From assembly GCA_964036665.1 (NCBI GenBank), contig OZ038527.1, forward strand, positions 23,211,901-23,275,900: a DNA stretch of 64,000 nt, given 5' to 3'. The position numbers and the translations under genes are program-made. Below are positions 50,522 to 62,460 of this stretch, piece by piece (within the stretch, counting starts at the first letter, position 1; every line of letters begins with the position of its first letter). Under the pieces are notes generated by a model. That model was not told where the DNA came from. It ran no database searches and saw only the letters and a list, made by a program, of their open reading frames with translations. This DNA is from Gordius sp. MW1 (lineage: Eukaryota > Nematomorpha > Gordioida > Gordea > Gordiidae).

Positions 50522-50699
50522 ATGTTGTTTAGTTATTGTTCTATAATAATAATGCACCTTTATTATAAAGGGCAATACAAAGAGATTGCGTTTATAATAA
50601 GGAACTTATTTATAGCAAATTTCTAATTAATATTCAATAAATTATTTAGATAAATAGAATACTACGTAACTACTCCAAATTATAATCTTTTTATATCTT

Positions 50700-51120
50700 T
50701 TAGGTCACCCCCCCCCATCCCCAAGTCCCTGTCCCATCCTGGTAACTATACGTGATATTGTATAACATTAATATAATAAAATTACAAATTAATATCTGCT
50801 TGACATGTATTATTATCAGACCAATGGTTTGCCATCACCGGAGGTCAGCCCCTGTCCTACCCTAGTAATAACATTTCATTTTGTAAACAAATTATTGCCA
50901 TAAAATAATATTCAAATTAATTTATTTTTTTAATAGACCTGAAGTCAGCCATCAACGGAAGGTTAGGCCCCTGGCCCTGTCCCACTCTAGTAAAATCTAT
51001 TATATGTAGCTATATATATCATCACGTTATTTAACAATATATTACATAATATATATAACTTAGATCAAAGGTTCTTCGCCATCACCCGCGGTTAGCCCCG
51101 TCCCCGGCCCTTCCTGGTAA
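50700..51120. repeat. Four iterated GC-rich segments bounded by splice-like signals
   Basis: GC-rich cores of about 38-53 nt near 50704, 50820, 50938 and 51065 share elements such as GCCATCACCGG, GGTCAGCCCCTGTCC and CCT(A/G)GTAA. Each follows an AG and precedes GTAA, and the cores are separated by AT-rich stretches that do not resemble each other. Period about 120 bp. Coding in a consistent frame was not demonstrated. Confidence 0.5.
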
Positions 51121-51307
51121 ACACATGCAATGATTGATGCAATTTTAATTGAATCTCGCGTTTTACAGCCAATCTATATTTTAGCTCATTCATTTGACAT
51201 CAAACGACGGACAAATGAGATTTCGCTTTTGAGATGGGACCAGATCAAAACGATGCAGAAGTCCCCAAACCATATGTAAAACATGACTAAGTGTATTATA
51301 TTTAGTA

Positions 51308-51557
51308 CAGTCGAAACTTCTTAATCGCAAATCGGATTATCGCGAAAATCTTTTAATCGCGAAGTTAACCGCCATTTTGTTTTTTTAAACGATAATATTA
51401 ACAAAAACATCGTATATTGACAAATCGCTTAATAGTACAATATCGGATATTCACAAACATTTTCGAGTCCTTAATATTGCGAACGTTTCATCGCGAAATA
51501 TCGGTTAATCGCGAATTTTTTTAGGCCCAAGACTTTGCAATTAAACGGTTTTGACTG
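51308..51557. mobile_element. Tc1/pogo-like MITE
   Basis: Inverted ends CAGTCGAAAC and GTTTTGACTG, flanked by TA on both sides (51306-51307, 51558-51559). The interior repeats TTAATCGCGAA motifs, as in pogo/Tigger-type elements. Confidence 0.85.
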
Positions 51558-51899
51558 TACATATTTTTCTACTTTATCTTATTTAATAAAAACATTGGGT
51601 CAATAGTTTGAGTCTTAATTATAAGCTTTAAATTAAGAAAAAGAACAAAAAACTGCAGCCATACGCTTAGAATTTCATTTCAAATACTGGGATAAATTAA
51701 ATTCAACATGATTTTCATAAACGTACAATGCAATCCGTTTACTTTGAACGTGTATAAATTTTATTTTTCGATCTTTTTATAATGTAAATGAATCAAATAG
51801 ATCTAAATTATGGTCATAAAACGTTTCCCATGTATCAGTTAAAATACTGAAATGATTTTTCCAACCCAATTGAAAATTATAATGACTTATAACTTGAAT

Positions 51900-52260
51900 A
51901 GATCCAAAAGAAGTGTTTCAGGCCCCAAACGGACCCAACCTCAGCCAAAATACATCCACCCTTTTAAAGGCGTTTTCGTGCATAGGATGCCGACTTCAGG
52001 GTGTATGAAGTGGGTAAAATGGTTAGTTTCCTAACGTTAATTGTATTAGCATCGTTAAGAACTGCATCTCGCAATTCAACATATTCTTGTGGGCGAAATT
52101 TAGTCTGATTTTAACGGATGTAGAGCAGACGTTCCGATTCAATTTTGGCATACATTTTACGATGTATTGATGGAATAATTGGCTGCCTTTTAAAATATGT
52201 GCTCTCGAAGCTTTATTCTCTATAAATAATAGCTCATAGCACTGCATTAAGTTTGTCGGT
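51900..52260 (-). pseudogene. Helitron Rep fragment
   Basis: The minus strand contains QLFHQYIV followed, after a frameshift, by the YAKIESE-type region and a RPQEY segment, paralleling 24193-24520. It also matches the relic at 17340-17530 in DNA (AGAACTGCATCT, GACGTTCC). No ends seen. Confidence 0.75.
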
Positions 52261-52557
52261 TAACCATTGACGGTAGTTATTATCTTAACGTTAAAGTGAT
52301 GTTTTTTTACTTGTAATAATAATAACCTAACTTCTCAAAAATACGAAAAAAGAACGAAAGGTGGAAATGTTGGAAAAAGCGCGCGTTATTCTTATTAATT
52401 GATTAAAAAATTGAGACACAAATGACAAACCAATAGTAGAAAAGCTTTTAAGGCAATTAAGTAGCACCATAACGATAAATGTATAAAAACGTTGTATCTA
52501 TCGTCCGCTAGATGGCAGTAAACACACTAAAAAACAAGGTTAGAGGGAGCTGTCGCA

Positions 52558-54830
52558 GATAGTGGTGGGAAAAAGTGAGGTGTGAGTCACGCCCAGGTCA
52601 ACCTTAGGCTAGGTTAAAGATTCCTTGAAAACCTCTAAGGTCTTTTAGAAACCTAATTTCTGCCTCGAGGTTAGAGGTCAAAATTAACCTTAAACCTCGA
52701 GGTCAATTAGAAGCAGAGACCAGATTGCCCGGCCCGGCCCGCTGCCCGACCCGGCCCAACTGTCTTAAATTTTACCTTTCGGGCGGGCCCGGGCGGGCAC
52801 GTTTTACTTTTCGGGCGGCCCGGGCGGGCACGCTTAGATAAGATTCGGGCATAAATAAATTATTGTAGGGCTAGGGTAGGGTGTGACTTTTTATATAAAA
52901 TGGATTATTTTTGAAAATTTCTAGCTAGATTGAATTGCCTTACACAGCTTAACCTTTAACACTTCAGAGGTCGGGTGGGGTTATAATGGTAATGACCCCA
53001 AGCCGTTTAAAAATGCTGTGCAAAATAAATTCGTTTTCTATAATTATAGGCATAAAATTAAAACCACTTGATCAAATAGACAAATTAATATATTAACAAA
53101 TTTTAACAAGTTTAAATTATAAAATATCTAAGTTATAGCTATTAGTTTGGGGTAATTAATACCCCAAATACCATCCGTGTTAACATTTTTGACCCAACCT
53201 CTGAAGTGTTAACCAAACCACACTTGTAATAATATGAAAGATGCATATTTTTATCCCTCCATGACCGTGGGCTCAACACAACACAATTTGATTGATTCGA
53301 AATGCTAATTAAAATTCTATTTTTTTAGTGTGCTTTATTAAGGGCCGGGCATTCTTCTGATCTCTGTCTGTACCCTTTATTTAACCCTTGTTGAGAGTAT
53401 CGCATTTTTAATAAATTTGTTGAATATTTACTTTACTATTACTTTTACGTCCTTTCCTTTTTTTATTGCTAACTAACGAACGCATGTGCTGTGCATGTGC
53501 GTGCACGTGCAGTCTAGACAAACATCCAACTCTCTTAAAAACGTTTTCATATTCATTTTCATTCTACTAAATTTAATCGCTTCGCTATTATTTTCTTTTT
53601 CACATTTACTTTACAGTATTTAATCCATTCAATTTCAAGTAAGTCTCGTGGTATTTCAATTCAAAATGTTCATTTGTGTGATATCCTGCATTTTTTTATT
53701 TTTTAACATGTTTAATAATAAAAAGTGTAATACTTTTACTTGCGCTTCGGGCCGGGCCGGGCGGGCATTTCGGGCAGCTCTTGCGCTTCGGGCCGGGCCG
53801 GGCGGGCATTTTGGGGAGTTCTTGCGCTTCGGGCCTGGCCGGGCGGACACTGAGAAGGGTTCGGGCGGGCCGGGCGGGCAATTTAATCACAAAATCAAAC
53901 CGGGCCGGGTTCGGGCAAAAAAATTTAAACAAATCTGACCTCTGATTAGAAGCTTATAGATTAGGTTAGAGCGCAAAATTAACCTAAACGCTTAGGTTAA
54001 TAAATAAAGAGCTAGCCTAAACTAAATCTTAGGTTAATGCGTCATAGCATAGTAGCGCATCGCCTCCCATAAAAAATAATATTTGGGTTATGTGGGGTTG
54101 GAACGGGGTTGGGAACAGGGATGGCCCGGAGTAGAGCAGGGTTGGAGCAAGGCGACTGCCTTGCTCTTTGGGTGTGAATATTTTGGAGCAAGGGTATCCC
54201 CATGCTCGCATTATACGCTGGGTTGTGTGAGAAGGGAAAGAGAAGGGGGGGGGGGAGTTATATGGTATGGTGCTGTGCTACTACTACATGCGTGGTATAA
54301 GATAAGGATATAATGTTTTAATCTAAATTAAAATAGTTTATAGATGGCCAAAACCGATATAATACATTTACATTTTTTATTACAATGTAGTAGAGTATTT
54401 ATTTGATATTATTATTTTATATATTGATATTAGGATACAATTTTATTTTAATTTATTTTTTAAATTAAAACAAATGATAATTAAGAATTTATTTTATAAA
54501 ATTGCTTAGTGACCGTCATTCAGCCGAAATATTAGGATATAAAAACCATACCTTATGAATGGAAACCCCAAGGTGACCTGACTTCTCGGGGTTTTGCATT
54601 TCGTTCCGACCTAATGTTTTGGGCTAGAGTTTGAATCTTGCCCAAAAATTTTAGGTAGGGACGTTGTGGAACCCTTAGGTGGATGCAAAACCCATCCTAA
54701 ACCTAATAGGTTTAAGGTTAGGTTGGTTTAAAACCTCGAGGTTTTCAAACAACCTAACCTAAAACCTGACCTTAGGCGAACCTCGGGTCCGCCCCACCGA
54801 AGGTTTTTCCCACCACTAGCTACGCCAATT
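52558..54830. mobile_element. Diverged AGGTTA-type element, interrupted
   Basis: Starts TAGTGGTGGGAAAAAGTG and ends GTTTTTCCCACCACTA (54813-54828), like the MITE at 13108-13354, with AACCT/AGGTT palindromes at 52595-52710, 53945-54040 and 54690-54790. The hAT at 52714-53944 sits inside. The flanks do not match, so one element versus two is unresolved. The stretch 54040-54590 holds nothing recognised. Confidence 0.45.
52714..53944. mobile_element. Non-autonomous hAT with GGGCCGGGC arrays
   Basis: Ends CAGAGACCAGA and TCTGACCTCTG, with a perfect 8-bp duplication ATTAGAAG (52706-52713, 53945-53952). GC-rich arrays such as GGGCCGGGCCGGGCGGGC lie near both ends. A further internal terminus (CTGATCTCTG near 53365) suggests a nested relative. 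Confidence 0.88.
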
Positions 54831-55136
54831 TGCATGTATATTGACTTAATTTACAACATTTTAAAATCCAAATATTTGTTGACTGCAGCTCGTCTGTATC
54901 CAAAAAAGCCTAAATATCAATAAAAATATAGGTAACCATTAATAGAGATGTTATTTTTATTTTTGAGGATAGGGTGCATATATCTCAATTCTGAAATTTA
55001 GCTATATTCAAGCCATTTAATAACAACTACGACCCCTTAGTAATCGAAAAATACTGAATACAGAGTATCATTTTTTACAAAGTTTTTTTCATACTAATGG
55101 TGCAAAACATGAGCTTTATATTTAACACGGTTTCAG

Positions 55137-55290
55137 ATGGGCGTAGCCAGGTTTTGGATAAGGGGGGGGGGCGGGCAAAACGTTTAAAAGTTCAATTAGA
55201 GGGGGGCAAAACATAATTTTTTTTTTAACATTTCAACGTTTTTGCATTGAAATTTATTTTTCTGCTCCCCCCCCCCTGGGTACGCCCATG
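55137..55290. mobile_element. MITE-A copy with 8-bp TSD
   Basis: Starts ATGGGCGTAGCCAGG, ends GGGTACGCCCAT. Flanks GGTTTCAG on both sides. Interior matches the fragment at position 1. Confidence 0.88.
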
Positions 55291-55357
55291 GTTTCAGTGT
55301 TACAATAGCCGGCCTTTGTACCCTGATAAATATGAAGAATGTTTTTTTTATTTATAA

Positions 55358-56000
55358 CTAGCTGAGCCCGGCCAAACGTTGTTTGACTTAGCTATTATTT
55401 TAAATGATTAATGTTTGTAAATGGTTAATATAATAGAACTTGGCTTAGTAAAGGTAAAGAAAAATTCGAAACTTTTTAATGCACTTACACGTAAGTAATT
55501 GTTTAAATTAAAATCAATTGTAAAAAGGCGAATTTTTCTAAAACTTTAATAAAAAGATAAAATAAATGAGGATAAAAAGCTTGAAAACGTAGAAAATAAC
55601 TATTAACATCCTTAGTACATGGAAATGAATTTTGAGTATAATATGTAGGTAAAGGATGCTAGGGGATATAAAGCAGAGTTCAGTTTTGTTTGAACAAATT
55701 AAAATCAATCGTAAATGGTATATTTATTTGTTGCTTTAGTAATATGGAATAAATTAGAAATAAATAAGGAATCACAGCTTAAAAACGTATAAAAACAACT
55801 AACATCTTTAGTGTATGCAATTTAATTTCGAACTTGGATTATCATATGTAAATTCAAGGATGCTAGGGTTTATGAAGCTGAGTACATATTTGATTAAATT
55901 TAGCCGACACCCGTCCTGGTCAAGTCTAATAGCAAAAACGCTGGCCCAGGCGCGCCATAACTCTTCTAAGAATTCCCCCGCCCCGCAATACCCGTTGCTT
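55358..56000 (-). mobile_element. Helitron 3' terminal fragment
   Basis: Starts CTAGCTGAGCCCGGCCAAAC, a reversed Helitron 3' end. The remainder is AT-rich with two related ~230-bp stretches (from about 55430 and 55685). No 5' terminus identified. Confidence 0.5.
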
Positions 56001-56463
56001 ATTAAATTACATTACTTTAAGGTATATATTTAGGTAATATTTAATATAAGGTTTCTTTTATAAGTCACCCACAAAAAAAATTAACCCTCGTGCTGTAAGT
56101 TATAACTTAATGTTTTAGTCCTAAACGAAATATTAGCATTGTTATAAACCATATTGTAATTTATAATTTTTAATAAAATGCAACTTTTTCTAATTTATTG
56201 ACTTTTTTAAAGGCATTATCCATTATATTAAACAAATAGTTAATATAATTTAACTTAAAACACATGTGTTTTACACAAAGTCCAATTTAATACTAAAATC
56301 ATGATAACAAATGGCTCGCTGCCAGATTAAAATAACCTTGAATTTTCGACATTACCATCTGGTGTTATTCACATAACAAACTAAACATTTAGGAGGTTGT
56401 TTAAAATTTTCGTTTTTGTTTGAAAAAACACGTTTAACTACCATTTTCTTTCACATTTAAGAT

Positions 56464-57302
56464 ATGGTTCATTTAACCAAATTATTAGTTATTTTGTCAG
56501 TCGTCTTCTGTTGTTGCTATTCGCTAGGAAAAAACAAAAGTAATACTTACCATTATTTAAATTTTTTTAATTTTAATTTAAATATAATTTGTACCATTAT
56601 ATTAAATTTATAATTAACTGAGGGCCAATAATTTTATTTTAAAACACAAAAATATGGCTTTGTATTTATGATAAAATTAACAAGAAAGGGCATTTTTGGA
56701 ATTAAATACTTCGACATTATTGCCTTGGTTAATCCAGCATAATTATTTTTTTGTATTTAAAAATTTCTAAATTCCCCCAAAATTTATGGTTAAACCGTGT
56801 TTATATCTTGACAGATAAAGCAAATATAAATACTTAGCGTTAGCGAATATTTAAAAAAATGCTGAAGAATATATTTCAACTAACGCGTTATTAGTTGGTA
56901 CATGGGCGTAGCCAGCATTGGAATTAGAGGAAGGCAACAATGATTTAGGGAGGGGCAAAATGAAATTTTTTGAAATTTTCATAATTTTAATTTATTTCGA
57001 AAAGAAAATGTATTTAGAAGGGGGGCAACCGCCCCTCCTTGCCCCCCTTGGCTACGCCCATGAGTTGATACTTTTTTAAATAAAATTATACCTTATTTGT
57101 ATAAATTTGATCCTACTTTATTATTTTGGAAGATATTTGTGGTTTACCAGCGGAGCCAGGGCGATGTGAAGCCTTAATGCCTATGTTCTATTATGATACC
57201 AAAACTAAGAGTTGTCAAGCATTTAATTATGGAGGCTGTGGAGGCAATCAAAATAGATTTTCCACGTTGAAAGAATGCAAGAGGATTTGTGGAAATTATT
57301 GA
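56464..57302 (+). CDS. Secreted single-domain Kunitz/BPTI peptide
   Basis: Two exons, 56464-56539 and 57133-57302, join in phase to 82 codons (81 aa). Exon 1 encodes a typical signal peptide (MVHLTKLLVILSVVFCCCYS). Exon 2 encodes one complete Kunitz domain: six cysteines with spacing 8-15-7-12-3, the FNYGGCGGN core, and a short C-terminus. Kunitz peptides inhibit serine proteases or, in venoms and saliva, block channels. The residue after the second cysteine (P1) is Glu instead of the Lys/Arg expected of a trypsin inhibitor, so the target is unclear. AATAAA at 57408-57413. The intron holds a MITE-A copy. Confidence 0.95.
56901..57063. mobile_element. MITE-A copy in the Kunitz gene intron
   Basis: Starts CATGGGCGTAGCCAGCA, ends TTGGCTACGCCCATG. 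Flanks AGTTGGTA and AGTTGATA are a near-identical 8-bp duplication. Confidence 0.88.
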
Positions 57303-57419
57303 TTTTTGCCATTTCCATTTAACCTTATATTTAAATTAATTGCCATTTTAATGATCAATTTGTTTCATAATGTATTGGATGTATATCTCTTTTTTTTAGA
57401 AATGAAATAAAAGTATTAC

Positions 57420-58020
57420 CGTAAATTGCATAGCAATTAGAAAATCTTTTAGCTTGATATCCCATTACAAGTGGGTAATCATATATAATATTATACAGCC
57501 ACACAACAGCAATAGAATTTATGACAATTGAGTAATTTAATTTAAATTTTATTGCAGAAAATTGAATTTAACCTATAATTTAACAAAGAAGTTCCTCAAA
57601 TTAAACGATTTTTTGATGTAATTTAGTATCTAAAACAATTTATCTAATTGTTGTATATGTGAATACGTATATTTGTATATCATTTTCTACAGATTATTCT
57701 ATTGCTATAATTATGTACTTTAATATTGCAAGCCAAATCCGAGTTGGTAATTACCATATGTTTTTATCTACTTAATTAATCTTTCTTTTGTTTATATATA
57801 TATAGTTTTCCCTCCCCGGTGTAATGTCCATTTCCACGACGCTCAAAAAAATCGACATGCCAATCAAAAATTTTTCTTAAAATTTAAAATTAAATTGCTA
57901 TGGGCTAATACAAACGTCAATCAACAGATGTTTTTAGTTAATTACCTATAAAATTCACAAAAAATATTGATTATAATTCAACCATGGTTTACAAGCTTAA
58001 ATTTATCATATTAGTAATTA
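57420..58020. other. AT-rich spacer
   Basis: No gene seen. A short AAATTGCATAGCAATTAG motif near 57424 recurs at 33987 and, diverged, near 63909. Confidence 0.4.
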
Positions 58021-58024
58021 ATAT

Positions 58025-58745
58025 TTTTCATATTTAGCACTCTGCATTTACTTCTTTTGATATGTGTTTTTGAGTTTGAGCTGTGATCATTGATCTATGT
58101 TTATAATTCCTTTTAAATGTAATTTTGGTAATGGTAAAGCTTATAACCTGAGCTGATATAATTTATAAAGTCAATATTGTATTTGGTGCATTTAATAGTC
58201 TAAGGATATTTGAGTGAGTATTTAAATACACTGAGCTTTAGCTAATGATCATTATTTCTTATCTATGTTTATGAGCCTATCCTTTTAAATGTAATTTTGG
58301 TAAAGCTAAATGATAAACTTAATATTGTATTTGGTACATTTATAATAACCTAAGGAATAGCTGAGTGAGTATTTAAATTCATTGAGCTTGAGCTAATGAT
58401 CATTATATCTAATCTATGTTTATAAGCCTATCCTTTTAATTGTAATTTTGGTAAAGCTTAATGATAAACTTAATATTGTATTTGGTACATTTATAATAAC
58501 CTAAGGAATAGCTGAGTGAGTATTTAAATTCATTGAGCTTGAGCTAATGATCATTATATCTAATCTATGTTTATAAGCCTATCCTTTTAATTGTAATTTT
58601 GTTAAAGCTAAATGATAAACTTAATATTGTATTTGGTACATTTATAATAACCTAAGGAATAGCTGAGTGAGTATTTAAATTCATTGAGCTTGAGCTAATG
58701 ATCATTATATCTAATCTATGTTTATAAGCCTATCCTATTAATTAT
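58025..58745. repeat. 151-bp tandem repeat, about 4.5 copies
   Basis: CTAATGATCATTAT starts at 58242, 58393, 58544 and 58695, exactly 151 bp apart. The later copies are nearly identical; the first is diverged and incomplete. Confidence 0.92.
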
Positions 58746-59463
58746 TTTTATTGTCTATAAGCTTAAAACTAAGGTAAAGTTTATAATTTAGACTAATTCT
58801 ATAAAGTAAAAGATTTTTTAATAAGCTTTAAATGATTATGTGGAATTTTATACAAAATTAGATATGTTAAATGGAATAAAATAGAAATGCTTGAGCTTGA
58901 CTAAACTGATATTCATAATTTTCTTAATCTAACCTAATTTATGAAATACATGTGAAAAAAAAGATTTGATAATATACTTAAATGGCTAAATTGATAGCTT
59001 GTTAGTGATTCTTTAAATTTTAATTTATAATTTAGATAATTATGCATAGTAATTACTTGAAATATTTTGAAAGTCTTGTGTCGTCATTTTAGTGTCTTCA
59101 AAAAAAAATACATGTTTTTGTGCCAAAACTAACCTATTGAGCTTTTAGGAAGATCACGTGATATGGCATATAACGCGTTATTATGCCATATTAACCAATA
59201 GGAATGTTCAATTGAGCGTCGTCGTTTTTTAAATGTCGACGTTTCAGATCATTACAGAACGCTATATCATTTATAGGCTATTAATTTAGAATTTGTATTT
59301 ACACGAGTATTCTACCATTTATATTTTGTATTTATTTTACAAATTTTATTAATATTATTCTAGATTTCGAATGCAACTTTTTCTTATTTGATTTGTTTTT
59401 TTTAAATTGTGTAATTTAATCCAATTTTTATTATCATTGGCTTTTGTAATTTTTATTCAAACA
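58746..59463. other. AT-rich spacer
   Basis: No gene or repeat boundary seen. The segment 59150-59200 contains a short palindromic stretch (TGGCATATAACGCGTTATTATGCCA). Confidence 0.35.
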
Positions 59464-60200
59464 CTAGCTGTGCCCGGCCAAGCGTTGCTTTGGCTTAGTC
59501 CATAATTATCTAAAATTAGCATGAATTAATAGAACATATATGAAAATTTGGTCATCTGTAGGAGAGTTTATGATGGAAAAAAATATAATGCTATATTTTT
59601 GAAATTTAATAAATTTTATAATAGGAAAAAGCATATTTATTCATAATTAAATAGATTTGTAACAGTTTGAAATACTTATAAGGTATTTTTTAATTTTATA
59701 GGTTAAAATGTGCGATTTCAACGATAATATGCATTATTGGGTGACAAAAAGTTATAAACCACTGCTGTATAAAAGTCAATTATATTGTTCGACAATGTAA
59801 AGAGAAAATATTTTAGTATAGCGTTTATAATAGTGTAATGTCATAGCCTTAAATATATAGTATTAAATGGAAGAGATGTCAAAAAAATCCTTCAAATTTG
59901 GTTAAATGAAGGCTTTTACAAAATTTATTTAAATCAGAATTAATTAGAAATTATACAAATTTTCGCTAGTATAATGAAAGCTAAATATTTCTATATGAGG
60001 AAAAAAGTAGAAATATAGTTATACCGTTATACTTAGTAAAATTTCAATCAGGGGATGGTGTCATAGATGAGGTTTGATTATAATAAAAAACAGGATAAAG
60101 ATAATGGCTCAAAAATATAAAGTGAAAAAACTAATATATATATATAATAAGTTTAGACCTGCAAAGGTAGTTAAAGTTAAGCAGGGACTTATGGTATATT
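59464..60200 (-). mobile_element. Helitron 3' portion, non-coding
   Basis: Starts CTAGCTGTGCCCGGCCAAGC with the GCTTTGGCTTAG hairpin side. The following ~500 bp parallels 15223-15780 (shared TTAATAGAACAT, GAGAGTTTATGATG and other blocks). No Rep remains and no 5' end was found. Confidence 0.65.
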
Positions 60201-60205
60201 TATAG

Positions 60206-60345
60206 GCGTAGCAGCATTGGAATTAGAGGGGAACAATAATGATTAAAGGAGGGGTAAAATGTTAATTTTTTGAAATGTTAACCATAATTTTAATTAATTT
60301 AAAAAAATTGATTTAAAGGAGGGGGGGGCAGCCGCCCCTCCCTAA
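60206..60345. mobile_element. MITE-A copy, right end lost
   Basis: Starts ATAGGCGTAGCAGCATTGGA and runs through the G-run and GCAGCCGCCCCTCC; the final inverted repeat is missing. Confidence 0.65.
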
Positions 60346-60668
60346 TAGTTGGATTGTACACGGTTTTCAGTTTACCTGAGAGATGTTAAAATATATTTTT
60401 AAATGGAATTCTTCGGCCCGAGTCGACAATTTATATTTTATTTTGCCTCGGGCTCTGGCCGGGCAGGGCAATGAGTATAGCTAATAATAAGTAGGTAAAA
60501 CGGTTTAATTTAGAGTCCGCTAGATAGCAGTTTTATTTTTTAAAAACAAGGTTCCCGTTCTCCTAAATGTATAAAAAGTATATATTAGTGTTGTAAAAAA
60601 CCAAGGGTTTCTATTGGTCGCCTGCAAGCGTTGGCGTTTTTTTTTCACTCAGCCTTTTCAGTGTTTTA

Positions 60669-62036
60669 GGGCTTGTCTTAATATTGGATTCAGATTCGAA
60701 ATGCACGAATTTATTTTTGTCCATATATCGGATATGTTCATGCTTCATCTCAAATGTTATCATTTAATTTAATTAGTTGATTATTAAAAACAAGTAGTAG
60801 CAAGAAAAATATGATATATTTGGAGAATATAATCACATTTTTGATGATATTGATAGTAGCGAGCAAAATTTTTTTCAACTTGAATGTTTCCTTCAACATT
60901 CTATTACTTAGTAAAATTGTTAAAGATATATAGCATTATAAATCCAAAGTCAATCCACCATTATAGTTTTAGATTTTCAAGGAGTGCAATAGCATTGAAG
61001 AAGTTTTGGTGCCATAGTTAAGGTCAATTCACATCATTGTGCAGTGTCCGATTGGATTAGAGTATAATAATTTATATTATAGTATTTGCATTTAGATTTA
61101 TAAAGTGTCAAAAAGCTGAGAAGAGGAGCATTCCTACACAATATACATATAGCAGATAGGTTGCACTCCTTTACAAGAGGCAAGATCACTTTCAAACACC
61201 TATTGAAGATTCCAAGCCAAGAAATTTATATTCAAATTATTTTAATTTGCCTAGATGTTTGTTATTTTTATGATTTGAATAAAATTTATGTTGTCTACTA
61301 TTAATTTAAATGTGCAACAAGATAGACTTAATAAATTTTAATAGATTATTAAAATATTGGCTAATAATATATATGTCCAAACAAAGTATAAACATATCAA
61401 ATTCTTTACATTATTTTTTGTCATTACATCAAGATAATGAAAATCTGGCAAAATGGATTTAAATGATAATAAACAGGATCTTCTTCTTTTAAACATTTAG
61501 CTTCTTCTATATCAATCAATCTATTAAGTTGATTAACAAACAGATTTCTTTTGTTACAAGGTCTATTTTCTTTATCAAGAGGTACTTGTGGTGGGAGTTT
61601 CATCAAAAACTCTTCCCACAAACATGATGTCATTCATTTTAAAAGTTTTACCCCTGTACTCCCTGATTTCAGTGTTTTCCACCTTGATTTGCAACTTATA
61701 AACAGCTATATATAATTTAATGTTTAAATACCAGGCATGTTACAATCTTTGGCTAAATTATCACAACATTCTTTCATCTCAAACTCAATCATACCTTCAC
61801 AACATATAATTTTATTCTTTTAAACGCTTTTGATCAAATATAAACTTTGCTGATACCTAAAAACTCAAAATTCATATAACATTTAAGATTACGAAAAATG
61901 TTGCATCCTACAAATCGCTGTTATGTTATGCGTCTAAAATCGAAATCTGCTGTGAATCGGATATTAAGACACGGCTATGTTAAAACACGTATGACGATTT
62001 TTGCTGCGCGTTAAAATCCGATATTAAGACAAGCCC
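60669..62036. mobile_element. PIF/Harbinger-like transposon, degenerate
   Basis: Inverted ends share GGGCTTGTCTTAATAT and GGATT (one mismatch in 22), flanked by the 3-bp duplication TTA (60666-60668, 62037-62039). TWA duplication plus GGG-start ends fit PIF/Harbinger. An open frame on the minus strand (61424-61633) includes a charged segment with KEEDPVYYHLNP and could be a remnant of its second protein, but I cannot place it in a family. It sits inside a MITE-B-like sequence (TAGTGTTGTAAAAAACC at 60593). Confidence 0.7.
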
Positions 62037-62398
62037 TTAGGTGAATTTTCTTGGGAGGGCTTTGGCGTTTGGCGTTTTTGTAAAAAGACCTAAAGCGTTT
62101 AGGGTGAATTTTTCGGGGCGACCTTTGGCGTTTAGGTTTGGGTGTATTAAACACCTAAAGGTAGGTAGGGTGGATAATATTATTAACCTTTTAGTTTGGT
62201 TTTGGTCGTTTTGGGTGGGGCATGCAAATATATCAATTTGTTTATATTGTTCATCCTATTTGCTGTATTTAGATTTAGGTAATGAACTTTTAATTTAAGA
62301 AAATAAAAATAAATGTATCATGACGTCACTGAGTTAAAACTTTTCCCATTGTGACGTCATAATAAAAAGTATTATAATTTATAATCTAATCTCTAGTA

Positions 62399-62460
62399 CA
62401 GTGATTCTTAACCTGGGGGTCGCGAGAAGTTTGCCGGGGGGTCGCCAAATTTTTTTAGAA
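62399..62460 (+). mobile_element. hAT terminal repeat of the CAGTGGTTCTTAACC type
   Basis: CAGTGATTCTTAACCTGGGG followed by GTCGCGA is close to the ends of Charlie/SPIN-type hAT transposons. The opposite end was not found. Confidence 0.65.

Noticed and set aside
53648-53938. Gly/Arg/Ala-rich open frames on both strands
   Set aside because: They translate the GGGCCGGGC arrays of a hAT element; composition is an artefact of the repeat.
58025-58745. CRISPR-like periodic repeat
   Set aside because: The repeats are contiguous 151-bp tandem units without spacers, and the genome is eukaryotic.
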